A stretch of 64,000 bases of DNA from Clusia tigrina (Eukaryota > Arthropoda > Insecta > Diptera > Clusiidae), in contig CAKKTE020000070.1 in NCBI GenBank assembly GCA_920105625.2, positions 248,001 through 312,000 on the forward strand, read 5' to 3'. Of the stretch, positions 11,351-22,709 are shown one piece after another. How positions within the stretch are numbered: the first letter of the stretch is position 1; every line of letters begins with the position of its first letter. The notes under the pieces were generated by a model. It did no database searches and had not been told where the DNA came from. It saw only the letters and a program-made list of their open reading frames with translations. A program made the translations under genes and the position numbers.

Positions 11351-13310
11351 GGTAGCATAGCTTTGAGCGATAGCTTAAATTGGCAAGAGGCTCGAGTACT
11401 TTATTGTTACAAAATTTCAAGGTTTTATGACGCTCCAGTAAAAAGTTACAAGCATTTGTATGTTGCAAACTTTGATAGGTGTAGGACGTACCGTATAGAA
11501 GTTAGGGCCTTTTGAAGTTTTATCAGTGTTTGATTTGGGACTCAAGGGTAGCATAGCTTTGAGCGATAGCTTAAATTGACAAGAGGCTCGAGTACTTTAT
11601 TGTTACAAAATTTCAACGTTTTATGACGCTCCAGTAAAAAGTTACAAGCATTTGTATGTTGCAAACTTTGATAGGTGTAGGACGTACAGTATAGAAGTTA
11701 GGGCCATTTGAAGTTTTATCAGTGTTTGATTTGGGACTCAAGGGTAGCATAGCTTTGAGCGATAGCTTAAATTGACAAGAGGCTCGAGTACTTTATTGTT
11801 ACAAAATTTCAAGGTTTTATGACGCTCCAGTAAAAAGTTACAAGCATTTGTATGTTGGAAACTTTGATAAGTGTAGTACGTACCGTATAGAAGTTAGGGC
11901 CATTTGAAGTTTTATCAGTGTTTGATTTGGGACTCAAGGGTAGCATAGCTTTGAGCGATAGCTTAAATTGACAAGAGGCTCGAGTACTTTATTGTTACAC
12001 AATTTCAAGGTTTTATGACGCTTCAGTAAAAAGTTACAAGCATTTGTATGTTGCAAACATTGATAGGCGTAGGACGTACCGTATAGAAGTTAGGGCCATT
12101 TGAAGTTTTATCAGTGTTTGATTTGGGACTCAAGAGTAGCACAGCTTTGAGCGATAGCTTAAATTGACAAGAGGCTCGAGTACTTTATTGTTACAAAATT
12201 TCAAGGTTTTATGACGCTCCAGTAAAAAGTTACAAGCATTTGTATGTTGGAAACTTTGATAAGTGTAGGACGTACCGTATAGAAGTTAGGGCCATTATAA
12301 GTTTTATCAGTGTTTGATTTGGGACTCAAGGGTAGCATAGCTTTGAGCGATAGCTTAAATTGACAAGAGGCTCGAGTACTTTATTGTTACAAAATTTCAA
12401 TGTTATATGACGCTTCAGTAAAAAGTTACAAGCATTTGTATGTTGCAAACTTTGATAGGCGTAGGACGTACCGTATAGAAGTTAGGGCCATTTGAAGTTT
12501 TATCAGTGTTTGATTTGGGACTCAAGGGTAGCATAGCTGTGAGCAATAGCTTAAATTGACAAGAGGCTCGAGTACTTTATTGTTACAAAAATTCAAGGTT
12601 TTATGACGCTCCAGTAAAAACTTACAAGCATTTGTATGTTGCAAACTTTGATAGGTGTAAGACGTACCGTATAGAAGTAAGGGTCATTTGAAGTTTTATC
12701 AGTGTTTGATTTGGGACTCAAGGGTTGCATAGCTTTGAGCGATAGCTTAAATTGACAAGAGGCTCGAGTACTTTATTGTTACAAAATTTCAAGGTTTTAT
12801 GACGCTCCAGTAAAAAGTTACAAGCATTTGTATGTTGCAAACTTCGATATGTGTAGGACGTACCGTATAGAAGTTAGGGCCATTTGAAGTTTTATCAGTG
12901 TTTGATTTGGGACTCAAGCGTAGCATAGCTTTGAGCGATATCTTAAATTGACAAGAGGCTCGAGTACTGTATTGTTACAAAATTTCAAGGTTTTATGACG
13001 CTCCAGTAAAAAGTTACAAGCATTTGTATGTTGCAAACTTTGATAGGTGTAGGACATACCGTATAGAAGTTAGGGCGTTTTGAAGTTTTATGAGTGGTTG
13101 ATTTGGGACTCAAGGGTAGCATAGCTTTGAGCGATAGCTTAAATTGACAAGAGGCTCGAGGACTTTATTCTTACAAAATTTCAACGTTTTATGACGCTCC
13201 AGTAAAAAGTTACAAGCATTTGTATGTTGCAAACTTTGATAGGTGTAGGACGTACCGTATAGAAGTTAGGGCCATTTGAAGTTTTATCAGTGTTTGATTT
13301 GGGACTCAAG
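11351..13310 (+). repeat. Higher-order unit, 10 monomers
   Basis: A 1960-bp copy that keeps the first ten monomer types of the 12-monomer order: GGCAAG/GGCCTTTT, CAACG/ACAGTATA, GTAGTAC, ACACAATTTC, GAGTAGCACAG, a CTTCAG copy with TTATATG, CTGTGAGCAATAG, GTTGCATAG, GATATCTT/GGCGTTTT and CAACG. Instead of separate P and Q monomers it runs into the hybrid monomer at 13311. Confidence 0.82.
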
Positions 13311-13506
13311 GGTAGCATAGCTTTGAGCGATAGCTTAAATTGACAAGAAGCTCGTGTACCTTATTGTTACAAAATTTCAAGGTTTAATGACGCTCCAGTA
13401 AAAAGTTACAAGCATTTGTATGTTGCAAACTTTGATAGGTGTAGGACGTACTGTATAGAAGTTAGGGCCTTTTGAAGTTTTATCAGTGTTTGATTTGGGA
13501 CTCAAG
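13311..13506 (+). repeat. Hybrid monomer, P-type start and GGCCTTTT-type end
   Basis: The first third reads as P type (AAGCTCGTGTACC). The rest has GCTCCAGTAAAAAG, CATTTG and GGCCTTTT, as in the first monomer of the following unit. This is what one unequal exchange or gene-conversion event joining a P monomer to the next unit would leave, removing P's second half, Q and the next unit's start. The monomer at 5278 is a comparable P/GGCCTTTT hybrid, but its junction lies further right. Confidence 0.8.
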
Positions 13507-13900
13507 GGTAGCATAGCTTTGAGCGATAGCTTAAATTGACAAGAGGCTCGAGTACTTTATTGTTACAAAATTTCAACGTTTTATGACGCTCCAGTAAAAA
13601 GTTACAAGCATTTGTATGTTGCAAACTTTGATAGGTGTAGGACGTACAGTATAGAAGTTAGGGCCATTTGAAGTTTTATCAGTGTTTGATTTGGGACTCA
13701 AGGGTAGCATAGCTTTGAGCGATAGCTTAAATTGACAAGAGGCTCGAGTACTTTATTGTTACAAAATTTCAAGGTTTTATGACGCTCCAGTAAAAAGTTA
13801 CAAGCATTTGTATGTTGGAAACTCTGATAAGTGTAGTACGTACCGTATAGAAGTTAGGGCCATTTGAAGTTTTATCAGTGTTTGATTTGGGACTCAAGGG
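13507..13900 (+). repeat. Two linking monomers
   Basis: Two ordinary monomers, CAACG/ACAGTATA then GTAGTAC, continue the 12-monomer order after the hybrid. They end in a 3-bp deletion: CAAGGGCATAGC replaces CAAGGGTAGCATAGC at about 13897-13903, at the boundary of the next block. Confidence 0.8.
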
Positions 13901-16252
13901 CATAGCTTTGAGCGATAGCTTAAATTGACAAGAGGCTCGAGTACTTTATTGTTACACAATTTCAAGGTTTTATGACGCTTCAGTAAAAAGTTACAAGCAT
14001 TTGTATGTTGCAAACTTTGATAGGCGTAGGACGTACCGTATAGAAGTTAGGGCCATTTGAAGTTTTATCAGTGTTTGATTTGGGACTCAAGAGTAGCACA
14101 GCTTTGAGCGATAGCTTAAATTGACAAGAGGCTCGAGTACTTTATTGTTACAAAATTTCAAGGTTTTATGACGCTCCAGTAAAAAGTTACAAGCATTTGT
14201 ATGTTGGAAACTTTGATAAGTGTAGGACGTACCGTATAGAAGTTAGGGCCATTATAAGTTTTATCAGTGTTTGATTTGGGACTCAAGGGTAGCATAGCTT
14301 TGAGCGATAGCTTAAATTGACAAGAGGCTCGAGTACTTTATTGTTACAAAATTTCAATGTTTTATGACGCCTTAAGTAAAAAGTTACAAGCATTTGTATG
14401 TTGCAAACTTTGATAGGCGAAGGACGTACCGTATAGAAGTTAGGGCCATTTGAAGTTTTATCAGTGTTTGATTTGGGACTCAAGGGTAGCATAGCTGTGA
14501 GCAATAGCTTAAATTGACAAGAGGCTCGAGTACTTTATTGTTACAAAAATTCAAGGTTTTATGACGCTCCAGTAAAAAGTTACAAGCATTTGTATGTTGC
14601 AAACTTTGATAGGTGTAGGACGTACCGTATAGAAGTTAGGGCCATTTGAAGTTTTATCAGTGTTTGATTTGGGACTCAAGGGTTGCATAGCTTTGAGCGA
14701 TAGCTTAAATTGACAAGAGGCTCGAGTACTTTATTGTTACAACATTTCAAGGTTTTATGACGCTCCAGTAAAAAGTTACAAGCATTTGTATGTTGCAAAC
14801 TTTGATAGGTGTAGGATGTACCGTATAGAAGTTAGGGCCATTTGAAGTTTTATCAGTGTTTGATTTGGGACTCAAGGGTAGCATAGCTTTGAGCGATAGA
14901 TTAAATTGACGAGAGGCTCGAGTACTTTATTGTTACAAAATTTCAACATTTTATGACGCTCCAGTAAAAAGTTACAAGCATTTGTATGTTGCAAACTTTG
15001 ATAGGTGTAGGACGTACCGTATAGAAGTTAGAGCCATTTGAAGTTTTATCAGTGTTTGATTTGGGACTCAAGGGTAGCATAGCTTTGAGCGATAGCTTAA
15101 ATTGACAAGAGGCTCGAGTACTTTATTGTTACAAAATTTCAAGGTTTTATGACGCTCCAGTAAAAAGTTACAAGCATTTGTATGTTGCAAACTTTGATAG
15201 GTGTAGGACGTACCGTATAGAAGTTAGGGTCATTTGAAGTTTTATCAGTGTTTGATTTGGGACTCAAGGGTTGCATAGCTTTGAGCGATAGCTTAAATTG
15301 ACAAGAGGCTCCTGTACTTTATTGTTAAAAAATTTCAAGGTTTTATGATGCTCCAGTAAAAAGTTACAAGCATTTGTATGTTGCAAACTTTGATAGGTGT
15401 AGGACGTACCGTCTAATAGTTAGGGTCATTTGTAGTTTTATCAGTGTTTGATTTGGGACTCAAGGGTTGCATAGCTTTGAGCGATAGCTTAAATTGACAA
15501 GAGGCTCGAGTACTTTATTTTTACAAAATTTCAAGGTTTTATGACGCTCCAGTAAAAAGTTACAAGCATTTGTATGTTGCAAACTTTGATAGGGGTAGGA
15601 CATACCGTATAGGAGTTAGGGCCATTTGAAGTTTTATCAGTGTTTGATTTGGGACTCAAGGGTAGCATTGCTTGAACGATAGCTTAAATTGACAAGAGGC
15701 TCGAGTACTGTATTGTTACAAAATTTCAAGGTTTTATGACGCTCCAGTAAAAAGTTACAAGCATTTGTATGTTGCAAACTTTGATAGGTGTAGGACGTAC
15801 CGTATAGAAGTTAGGGCCTTTCGAAGTTTTATCAGTGTTTGATTTGGGACTCAAGGGTAGCATAGCTTTGAGCGATAGCTTAAATTGACAAGAGGCTCGA
15901 GTACTTTATTGTTACAAAATTTCAACGTTTTATGACGCTCCAGTAAAAAGTTACAAGCATTTGTATGTTGCAAACTTTGATAGGTGTAGGACGTACTGTA
16001 TAGAAGTTAGGGCCATTTGAAGTTTTATCAGTGTTTGATTTGGGACTCAAGGGTAGCATAGCTTTGAGCGATAGTTTAAATTGACAAGAGGCTCGATTAC
16101 TTTATTGTTACAAAATTTCAAGGTTTTATGACGCTCCAGTAAAAACTTACAAGCATTTGTATGTTGCAAACTTTGATAGGTGTAGGACGTACCGTATAGA
16201 AGTTAGGGTCATTTGAAGTTTTATCAGTGTTTGATTTGGGACTCAAGGGTTG
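13901..16252 (+). repeat. 12-monomer unit, copy 1 of a tandem pair
   Basis: This 2352-bp unit is repeated directly at 16253-18604. Its private markers include ACACAATTTC at its start, GAGTAGCACAG, a 1-bp insertion GACGCCTTAAGT at about 14368, GGCGAAGGACG, ACAACATTTC, GACGAGAGG, GGCTCCTGTAC, CCGTCTAATAG, GCTTGAACG, GGGCCTTTCG and GGCTCGATTAC, all present at the same offsets in the second copy. By eye I saw one substitution between the copies (G at 15594, T at the partner site), so the duplication is recent or well homogenised. Confidence 0.93.
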
Positions 16253-18604
16253 CATAGCTTTGAGCGATAGCTTAAATTGACAAGAGGCTCGAGTACTTTA
16301 TTGTTACACAATTTCAAGGTTTTATGACGCTTCAGTAAAAAGTTACAAGCATTTGTATGTTGCAAACTTTGATAGGCGTAGGACGTACCGTATAGAAGTT
16401 AGGGCCATTTGAAGTTTTATCAGTGTTTGATTTGGGACTCAAGAGTAGCACAGCTTTGAGCGATAGCTTAAATTGACAAGAGGCTCGAGTACTTTATTGT
16501 TACAAAATTTCAAGGTTTTATGACGCTCCAGTAAAAAGTTACAAGCATTTGTATGTTGGAAACTTTGATAAGTGTAGGACGTACCGTATAGAAGTTAGGG
16601 CCATTATAAGTTTTATCAGTGTTTGATTTGGGACTCAAGGGTAGCATAGCTTTGAGCGATAGCTTAAATTGACAAGAGGCTCGAGTACTTTATTGTTACA
16701 AAATTTCAATGTTTTATGACGCCTTAAGTAAAAAGTTACAAGCATTTGTATGTTGCAAACTTTGATAGGCGAAGGACGTACCGTATAGAAGTTAGGGCCA
16801 TTTGAAGTTTTATCAGTGTTTGATTTGGGACTCAAGGGTAGCATAGCTGTGAGCAATAGCTTAAATTGACAAGAGGCTCGAGTACTTTATTGTTACAAAA
16901 ATTCAAGGTTTTATGACGCTCCAGTAAAAAGTTACAAGCATTTGTATGTTGCAAACTTTGATAGGTGTAGGACGTACCGTATAGAAGTTAGGGCCATTTG
17001 AAGTTTTATCAGTGTTTGATTTGGGACTCAAGGGTTGCATAGCTTTGAGCGATAGCTTAAATTGACAAGAGGCTCGAGTACTTTATTGTTACAACATTTC
17101 AAGGTTTTATGACGCTCCAGTAAAAAGTTACAAGCATTTGTATGTTGCAAACTTTGATAGGTGTAGGATGTACCGTATAGAAGTTAGGGCCATTTGAAGT
17201 TTTATCAGTGTTTGATTTGGGACTCAAGGGTAGCATAGCTTTGAGCGATAGATTAAATTGACGAGAGGCTCGAGTACTTTATTGTTACAAAATTTCAACA
17301 TTTTATGACGCTCCAGTAAAAAGTTACAAGCATTTGTATGTTGCAAACTTTGATAGGTGTAGGACGTACCGTATAGAAGTTAGAGCCATTTGAAGTTTTA
17401 TCAGTGTTTGATTTGGGACTCAAGGGTAGCATAGCTTTGAGCGATAGCTTAAATTGACAAGAGGCTCGAGTACTTTATTGTTACAAAATTTCAAGGTTTT
17501 ATGACGCTCCAGTAAAAAGTTACAAGCATTTGTATGTTGCAAACTTTGATAGGTGTAGGACGTACCGTATAGAAGTTAGGGTCATTTGAAGTTTTATCAG
17601 TGTTTGATTTGGGACTCAAGGGTTGCATAGCTTTGAGCGATAGCTTAAATTGACAAGAGGCTCCTGTACTTTATTGTTAAAAAATTTCAAGGTTTTATGA
17701 TGCTCCAGTAAAAAGTTACAAGCATTTGTATGTTGCAAACTTTGATAGGTGTAGGACGTACCGTCTAATAGTTAGGGTCATTTGTAGTTTTATCAGTGTT
17801 TGATTTGGGACTCAAGGGTTGCATAGCTTTGAGCGATAGCTTAAATTGACAAGAGGCTCGAGTACTTTATTTTTACAAAATTTCAAGGTTTTATGACGCT
17901 CCAGTAAAAAGTTACAAGCATTTGTATGTTGCAAACTTTGATAGGTGTAGGACATACCGTATAGGAGTTAGGGCCATTTGAAGTTTTATCAGTGTTTGAT
18001 TTGGGACTCAAGGGTAGCATTGCTTGAACGATAGCTTAAATTGACAAGAGGCTCGAGTACTGTATTGTTACAAAATTTCAAGGTTTTATGACGCTCCAGT
18101 AAAAAGTTACAAGCATTTGTATGTTGCAAACTTTGATAGGTGTAGGACGTACCGTATAGAAGTTAGGGCCTTTCGAAGTTTTATCAGTGTTTGATTTGGG
18201 ACTCAAGGGTAGCATAGCTTTGAGCGATAGCTTAAATTGACAAGAGGCTCGAGTACTTTATTGTTACAAAATTTCAACGTTTTATGACGCTCCAGTAAAA
18301 AGTTACAAGCATTTGTATGTTGCAAACTTTGATAGGTGTAGGACGTACTGTATAGAAGTTAGGGCCATTTGAAGTTTTATCAGTGTTTGATTTGGGACTC
18401 AAGGGTAGCATAGCTTTGAGCGATAGTTTAAATTGACAAGAGGCTCGATTACTTTATTGTTACAAAATTTCAAGGTTTTATGACGCTCCAGTAAAAACTT
18501 ACAAGCATTTGTATGTTGCAAACTTTGATAGGTGTAGGACGTACCGTATAGAAGTTAGGGTCATTTGAAGTTTTATCAGTGTTTGATTTGGGACTCAAGG
18601 GTTG
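16253..18604 (+). repeat. 12-monomer unit, copy 2 of a tandem pair
   Basis: A direct copy of 13901-16252 at an offset of exactly 2352 bp (12 x 196; one inserted and one deleted base cancel). The left boundary is sharp: this copy starts GGGTTGCATAGC, whereas copy 1 starts with the 3-bp-deleted form. To the right, 18605 resumes with GTTGCATAG but lacks the ACACAATTTC variant. The 73-codon minus-strand open frames at 14283 and 16635 are identical because of this duplication. Confidence 0.93.
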
Positions 18605-19187
18605 CATAGCTTTGAGCGATAGCTTAAATTGACAAGAGGCTCGAGTACTTTATTGTTACAAAATTTCAAGGTTTTATGACGCTCCAGTAAAAAGTTACAA
18701 GCATTTGTATGTTGCAAACTTTGATAGGTGTAGGATGTACCGTATAGAAGTTAGGGCCATTTGAAGTTTTATCAGTGTTTGATTTGGGACTCAAGGGTAG
18801 CATAGCTTTGAGCGATAGCTTAAATTGACAAGAGGCTCGAGTACTTTATTGTTACAAAATTTCAACGTTTTATGACGTTCCAGTAAAAAGTTACAAGCAT
18901 TTGTATGTTGCAAACTTTGATAGGTGTAGGACGTACCGTAGAGAAGTTAGGGCCATTTGAAGTTTTATCAGTGTTTGATTTGGGACTCAAGGGTAGCATA
19001 GCTTTGAGCGATAGCTTAAATTGACAAGAGGCTCGAGTACTTTATTGTTACAAAATTTCAAGGTTTTATGACGATCCAGTAAAAAGTTACAAGCATTTGT
19101 ATGTTGCAATCTTTGATAGGTGTAGGACGTACCGTATAGAAGTTAGGGCCTTTCGAAGTTTTATCAGTGTTTGATTTGGGACTCAAG
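18605..19187 (+). repeat. Linking monomers between two higher-order blocks
   Basis: About three ordinary monomers. They carry GTTGCATAG with GGATGTACC, then CAACG with GACGTTCC and CCGTAGAGAAG, then GACGATCC with GGGCCTTTCG. Nothing other than satellite is present. Confidence 0.8.
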
Positions 19188-20948
19188 GGTAGCATAGCTT
19201 TGAGCGATAGCTTAAATTGACAAGAGGCTCGAGTACTTTATTGTTACAAAATTTCAAGGTTTTATGACGCTCCAGTAAAAAGTTACAAGCATTTGTATGT
19301 TGGAAGCTTTGATAAGTGTAGGACGTACCGTATAGAAGTTAGGGCCATTTGAAGTTTTATCAGTATTTGATTTGGGACTAAGGGTAGCTTAGCTTTGAGC
19401 GATAGCTTAAATTGACAAGAGGCTCGAGTACTTTATTGTTACAAAATTTCAAGGTTTTATGAAGCTCCAGTAAAAAGTTACAAGCATTTGTATGTTGCAA
19501 ACTTTGATAGGTGTAGGACGTACCGTATAGAAGTTAGGGCCATTTGAAGTTTTATAAGTGTTTGATTTGGGACTCAAGGGTAGCATAGCTTTGAGCGATA
19601 GCTTAAATTGACAAGAAGCTCGTGTACCTTATTGTTACAAAATTTCAAGGTTTTATGACGCTCCAGTAAAAAGTTACAAGCATTTGTATGTTGCAAACTT
19701 TGATAGGTGTAGGACGTACCGTATAGAAGTTAGGGCCATTTGAAGTTTTATCAGTGTTTGATTTGGGACTCAAGGGTAGCATAGCTTTGAGCGATAGCTT
19801 AAATTGACAAGAAGCTCGTGTACCTTATTGTTACAAAATTTCAAGGTTTTATGACGCTCCCGTAAAAAGTTACAAGCATTTGTATGTTGCAAACTTTGAT
19901 AGGTGTAGGACGTATCGTATAGGAGTTAGGGCCATTTGAAGTTTTATCAGTGTTTGATTTGGGACTCAAGGGTAGCATAGCTTGAGCGATAGCTTAAATT
20001 GACAAGAGGCTCGAGTACTTTATTGTTACAAAATTTCAAGGTTTTATGACGCTCCAGTAAAAAGTTAGAAGCATTTGTATGTTGCAAACTTTGATATGTG
20101 TAGGACGTACCGTATAGAAGTTAGGGCCATTTGAAGTTTTATCAGTGTTTGATTTGGGACTCAAGGGTAGCATAGCTTTGAGCGATAGCTTAAATTGACA
20201 AGAGGCTCGAGTACTTTATTGTTACAAAATTTCAAGGTTTTATGACGCTCCAGTAAAACGTTTCAAGCATTTGTATGTTGCAAACTTTGATAGGTGTAGG
20301 ACGTACCGTATAGAAGTTAGGGCCTTTTGAAGTTTTATCAGTGTTTGATTTGGGACTCAAGGGTAGCATAGCTTTGAGCGATAGCTTAAATTGACAAGAG
20401 GCTCGAGTACTTTATTGTTACAAAATTTCAAAGTTTTATGACGCTCCAGTAAAAAGTTACAAGCATTTGTATGTTGCAAACTTTGATAGGTGTTGGACGT
20501 ACCGCATAGAAGTTAGGGCCATTTGAAGTTTTATCAGTGTTTGATTTGGGACTCAAGGGTAGCATAGCTTTGAGCGATAGCTTAAATTGACAAGAGGCTC
20601 GAGTAGTTTATTGTTACAAAATTTCAAGGTTTTATGACGCTCCAGTAAATAGTTACAAGCATTTGTATGTTGGAAACTTTGATAAGTGTAGTACGTACCG
20701 TATAGAAGTTAGGGCCATTTGAAGTTTTATCAGTGTTTGATTTGGGACTCAAGGGTAGCATAGCTTTGAGCGATAGCTTAAATTGACAAGAGGCTCGAGT
20801 ACTTTATTGTTACAAAATTTCAAGGTTTTATGACGCTTCAGTAAAAAGTTACAAGCATTTATATGTTGCAAACTTTGATAGACGTAGGACGTACGTATAG
20901 AAGTAAGGGCCATTTGAAGTTTTATCAGTGTTTGATTTGGGACTCAAG
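19188..20948 (+). repeat. 9-monomer unit, copy 1
   Basis: A 1761-bp unit (9 x 196 minus 3) repeated directly at 20949-22709. The three missing bases are in GGGACTAAGGG, in the Q-type TAGCTTGAGC and in GACGTACGTATAG. Shared private markers include TGGAAGCTTTG, GACGCTCCAGTAAAACG followed by TTTCAAGC, GTTGGACG with CCGCATAG, and GTAAATAGTTAC. It contains two P monomers in a row followed by Q. Confidence 0.92.
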
Positions 20949-22709
20949 GGTAGCATAGCTTTGAGCGATAGCTTAAATTGACAAGAGGCTCGAGTACTTT
21001 ATTGTTACAAAATTTCAAGGTTTTATGACGCTCCAGTAAAAAGTTACAAGCATTTGTATGTTGGAAGCTTTGATAAGTGTAGGACGTACCGTATAGAAGT
21101 TAGGGCCATTTGAAGTTTTATCAGTATTTGATTTGGGACTAAGGGTAGCATAGCTTTGAGCGATAGCTTAAATTGACAAGAGGCTCGAGTACTTTATTGT
21201 TACAAAATTTCAAGGTTTTATGAAGCTCCAGTAAAAAGTTACAAGCATTTGTATGTTGCAAACTTTGATAGGTGTAGGACGTACCGTATAGAAGTTAGGG
21301 CCATTTGAAGTTTTATCAGTGTTTGATTTGGGACTCAAGGGTAGCATAGCTTTGAGCGATAGCTTAAATTGACAAGAAGCTCGTGTACCTTATTGTTACA
21401 AAATTTCAAGGTTTTATGACGCTCCAGTAAAAAGTTACAAGCATTTGTATGTTGCAAACTTTGATAGGTGTAGGACGTACCGTATAGAAGTTAGGGCCAT
21501 TTGAAGTTTTATCAGTGTTTGATTTGGGACTCAAGGGTAGCATAGCTTTGAGCGATAGCTTAAATTGACAAGAAGCTCGTGTACCTTATTGTTACAAAAT
21601 TTCAAGGTTTTATGACGCTCCCGTAAAAAGTTACAAGCATTTGTATGTTGCAAACTTTGATAGGTGTAGGACGTATCGTATAGGAGTTAGGGCCATTTGA
21701 AGTTTTATCAGTGTTTGATTTGGGACTCAAGGGTAGCATAGCTTGAGCGATAGCTTAAATTGACAAGAGGCTCGAGTACTTTATTGTTACAAAATTTCAA
21801 GGTTTTATGACGCTCCAGTAAAAAGTTAGAAGCATTTGTATGTTGCAAACTTTGATATGTGTAGGACGTACCGTATAGAAGTTAGGGCCATTTGAAGTTT
21901 TATCAGTGTTTGATTTGGGACTCAAGGGTAGCATAGCTTTGAGCGATAGCTTAAATTGACAAGAGGCTCGAGTACTTTATTGTTACAAAATTTCAAGGTT
22001 TTATGACGCTCCAGTAAAACGTTTCAAGCATTTGTATGTTGCAAACTTTGATAGGTGTAGGACGTACCGTATAGAAGTTAGGGCCTTTTGAAGTTTTATC
22101 AGTGTTTGATTTGGGACTCAAGGGTAGCATAGCTTTGAGCGATAGCTTAAATTGACAAGAGGCTCGAGTACTTTATTGTTACAAAATTTCAAAGTTTTAT
22201 GACGCTCCAGTAAAAAGTTACAAGCATTTGTATGTTGCAAACTTTGATAGATGTTGGACGTACCGCATAGAAGTTAGGGCCATTTGAAGTTTTATCAGTG
22301 TTTGATTTGGGACTCAAGGGTAGCATAGCTTTGAGCGATAGCTTAAATTGACAAGAGGCTCGAGTAGTTTATTGTTACAAAATTTCAAGGTTTTATGACG
22401 CTCCAGTAAATAGTTACAAGCATTTGTATGTTGGAAACTTTGATAAGTGTAGTACGTACCGTATAGAAGTTAGGGCCATTTGAAGTTTTATCAGTGTTTG
22501 ATTTGGGACTCAAGGGTAGCATAGCTTTGAGCGATAGCTTAAATTGACAAGAGGCTCGAGTACTTTATTGTTACAAAATTTCAAGGTTTTATGACGCTTC
22601 AGTAAAAAGTTACAAGCATTTATATGTTGCAAACTTTGATAGACGTAGGACGTACGTATAGAAGTAAGGGCCATTTGAAGCTTTATCAGTGTTTGATTTG
22701 GGACTCAAG
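20949..22709 (+). repeat. 9-monomer unit, copy 2
   Basis: A direct copy of 19188-20948 at offset 1761. By eye only a handful of differences separate the two: GGGTAGCTTAGC versus GGGTAGCATAGC, TTTATAAGTG versus TTTATCAGTG, GGTGTTGG versus GATGTTGG, and GAAGTTTTATC versus GAAGCTTTATC near the ends. All the private deletions are shared, so they predate the duplication. Confidence 0.92.

Noticed and set aside
14283..16856. Two identical 73-codon minus-strand open frames
   Set aside because: Their identity is explained by the 2352-bp tandem duplication. They arise from the 1-bp insertion in GACGCCTTAAGT, which shifts the frame in this one monomer type.
13901..18604. Assembly duplication artefact
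   Set aside because: Not excluded, but the copies differ at 15594 and join in phase, and comparable duplications of other sizes occur along the array. Treated as real unless read depth says otherwise.
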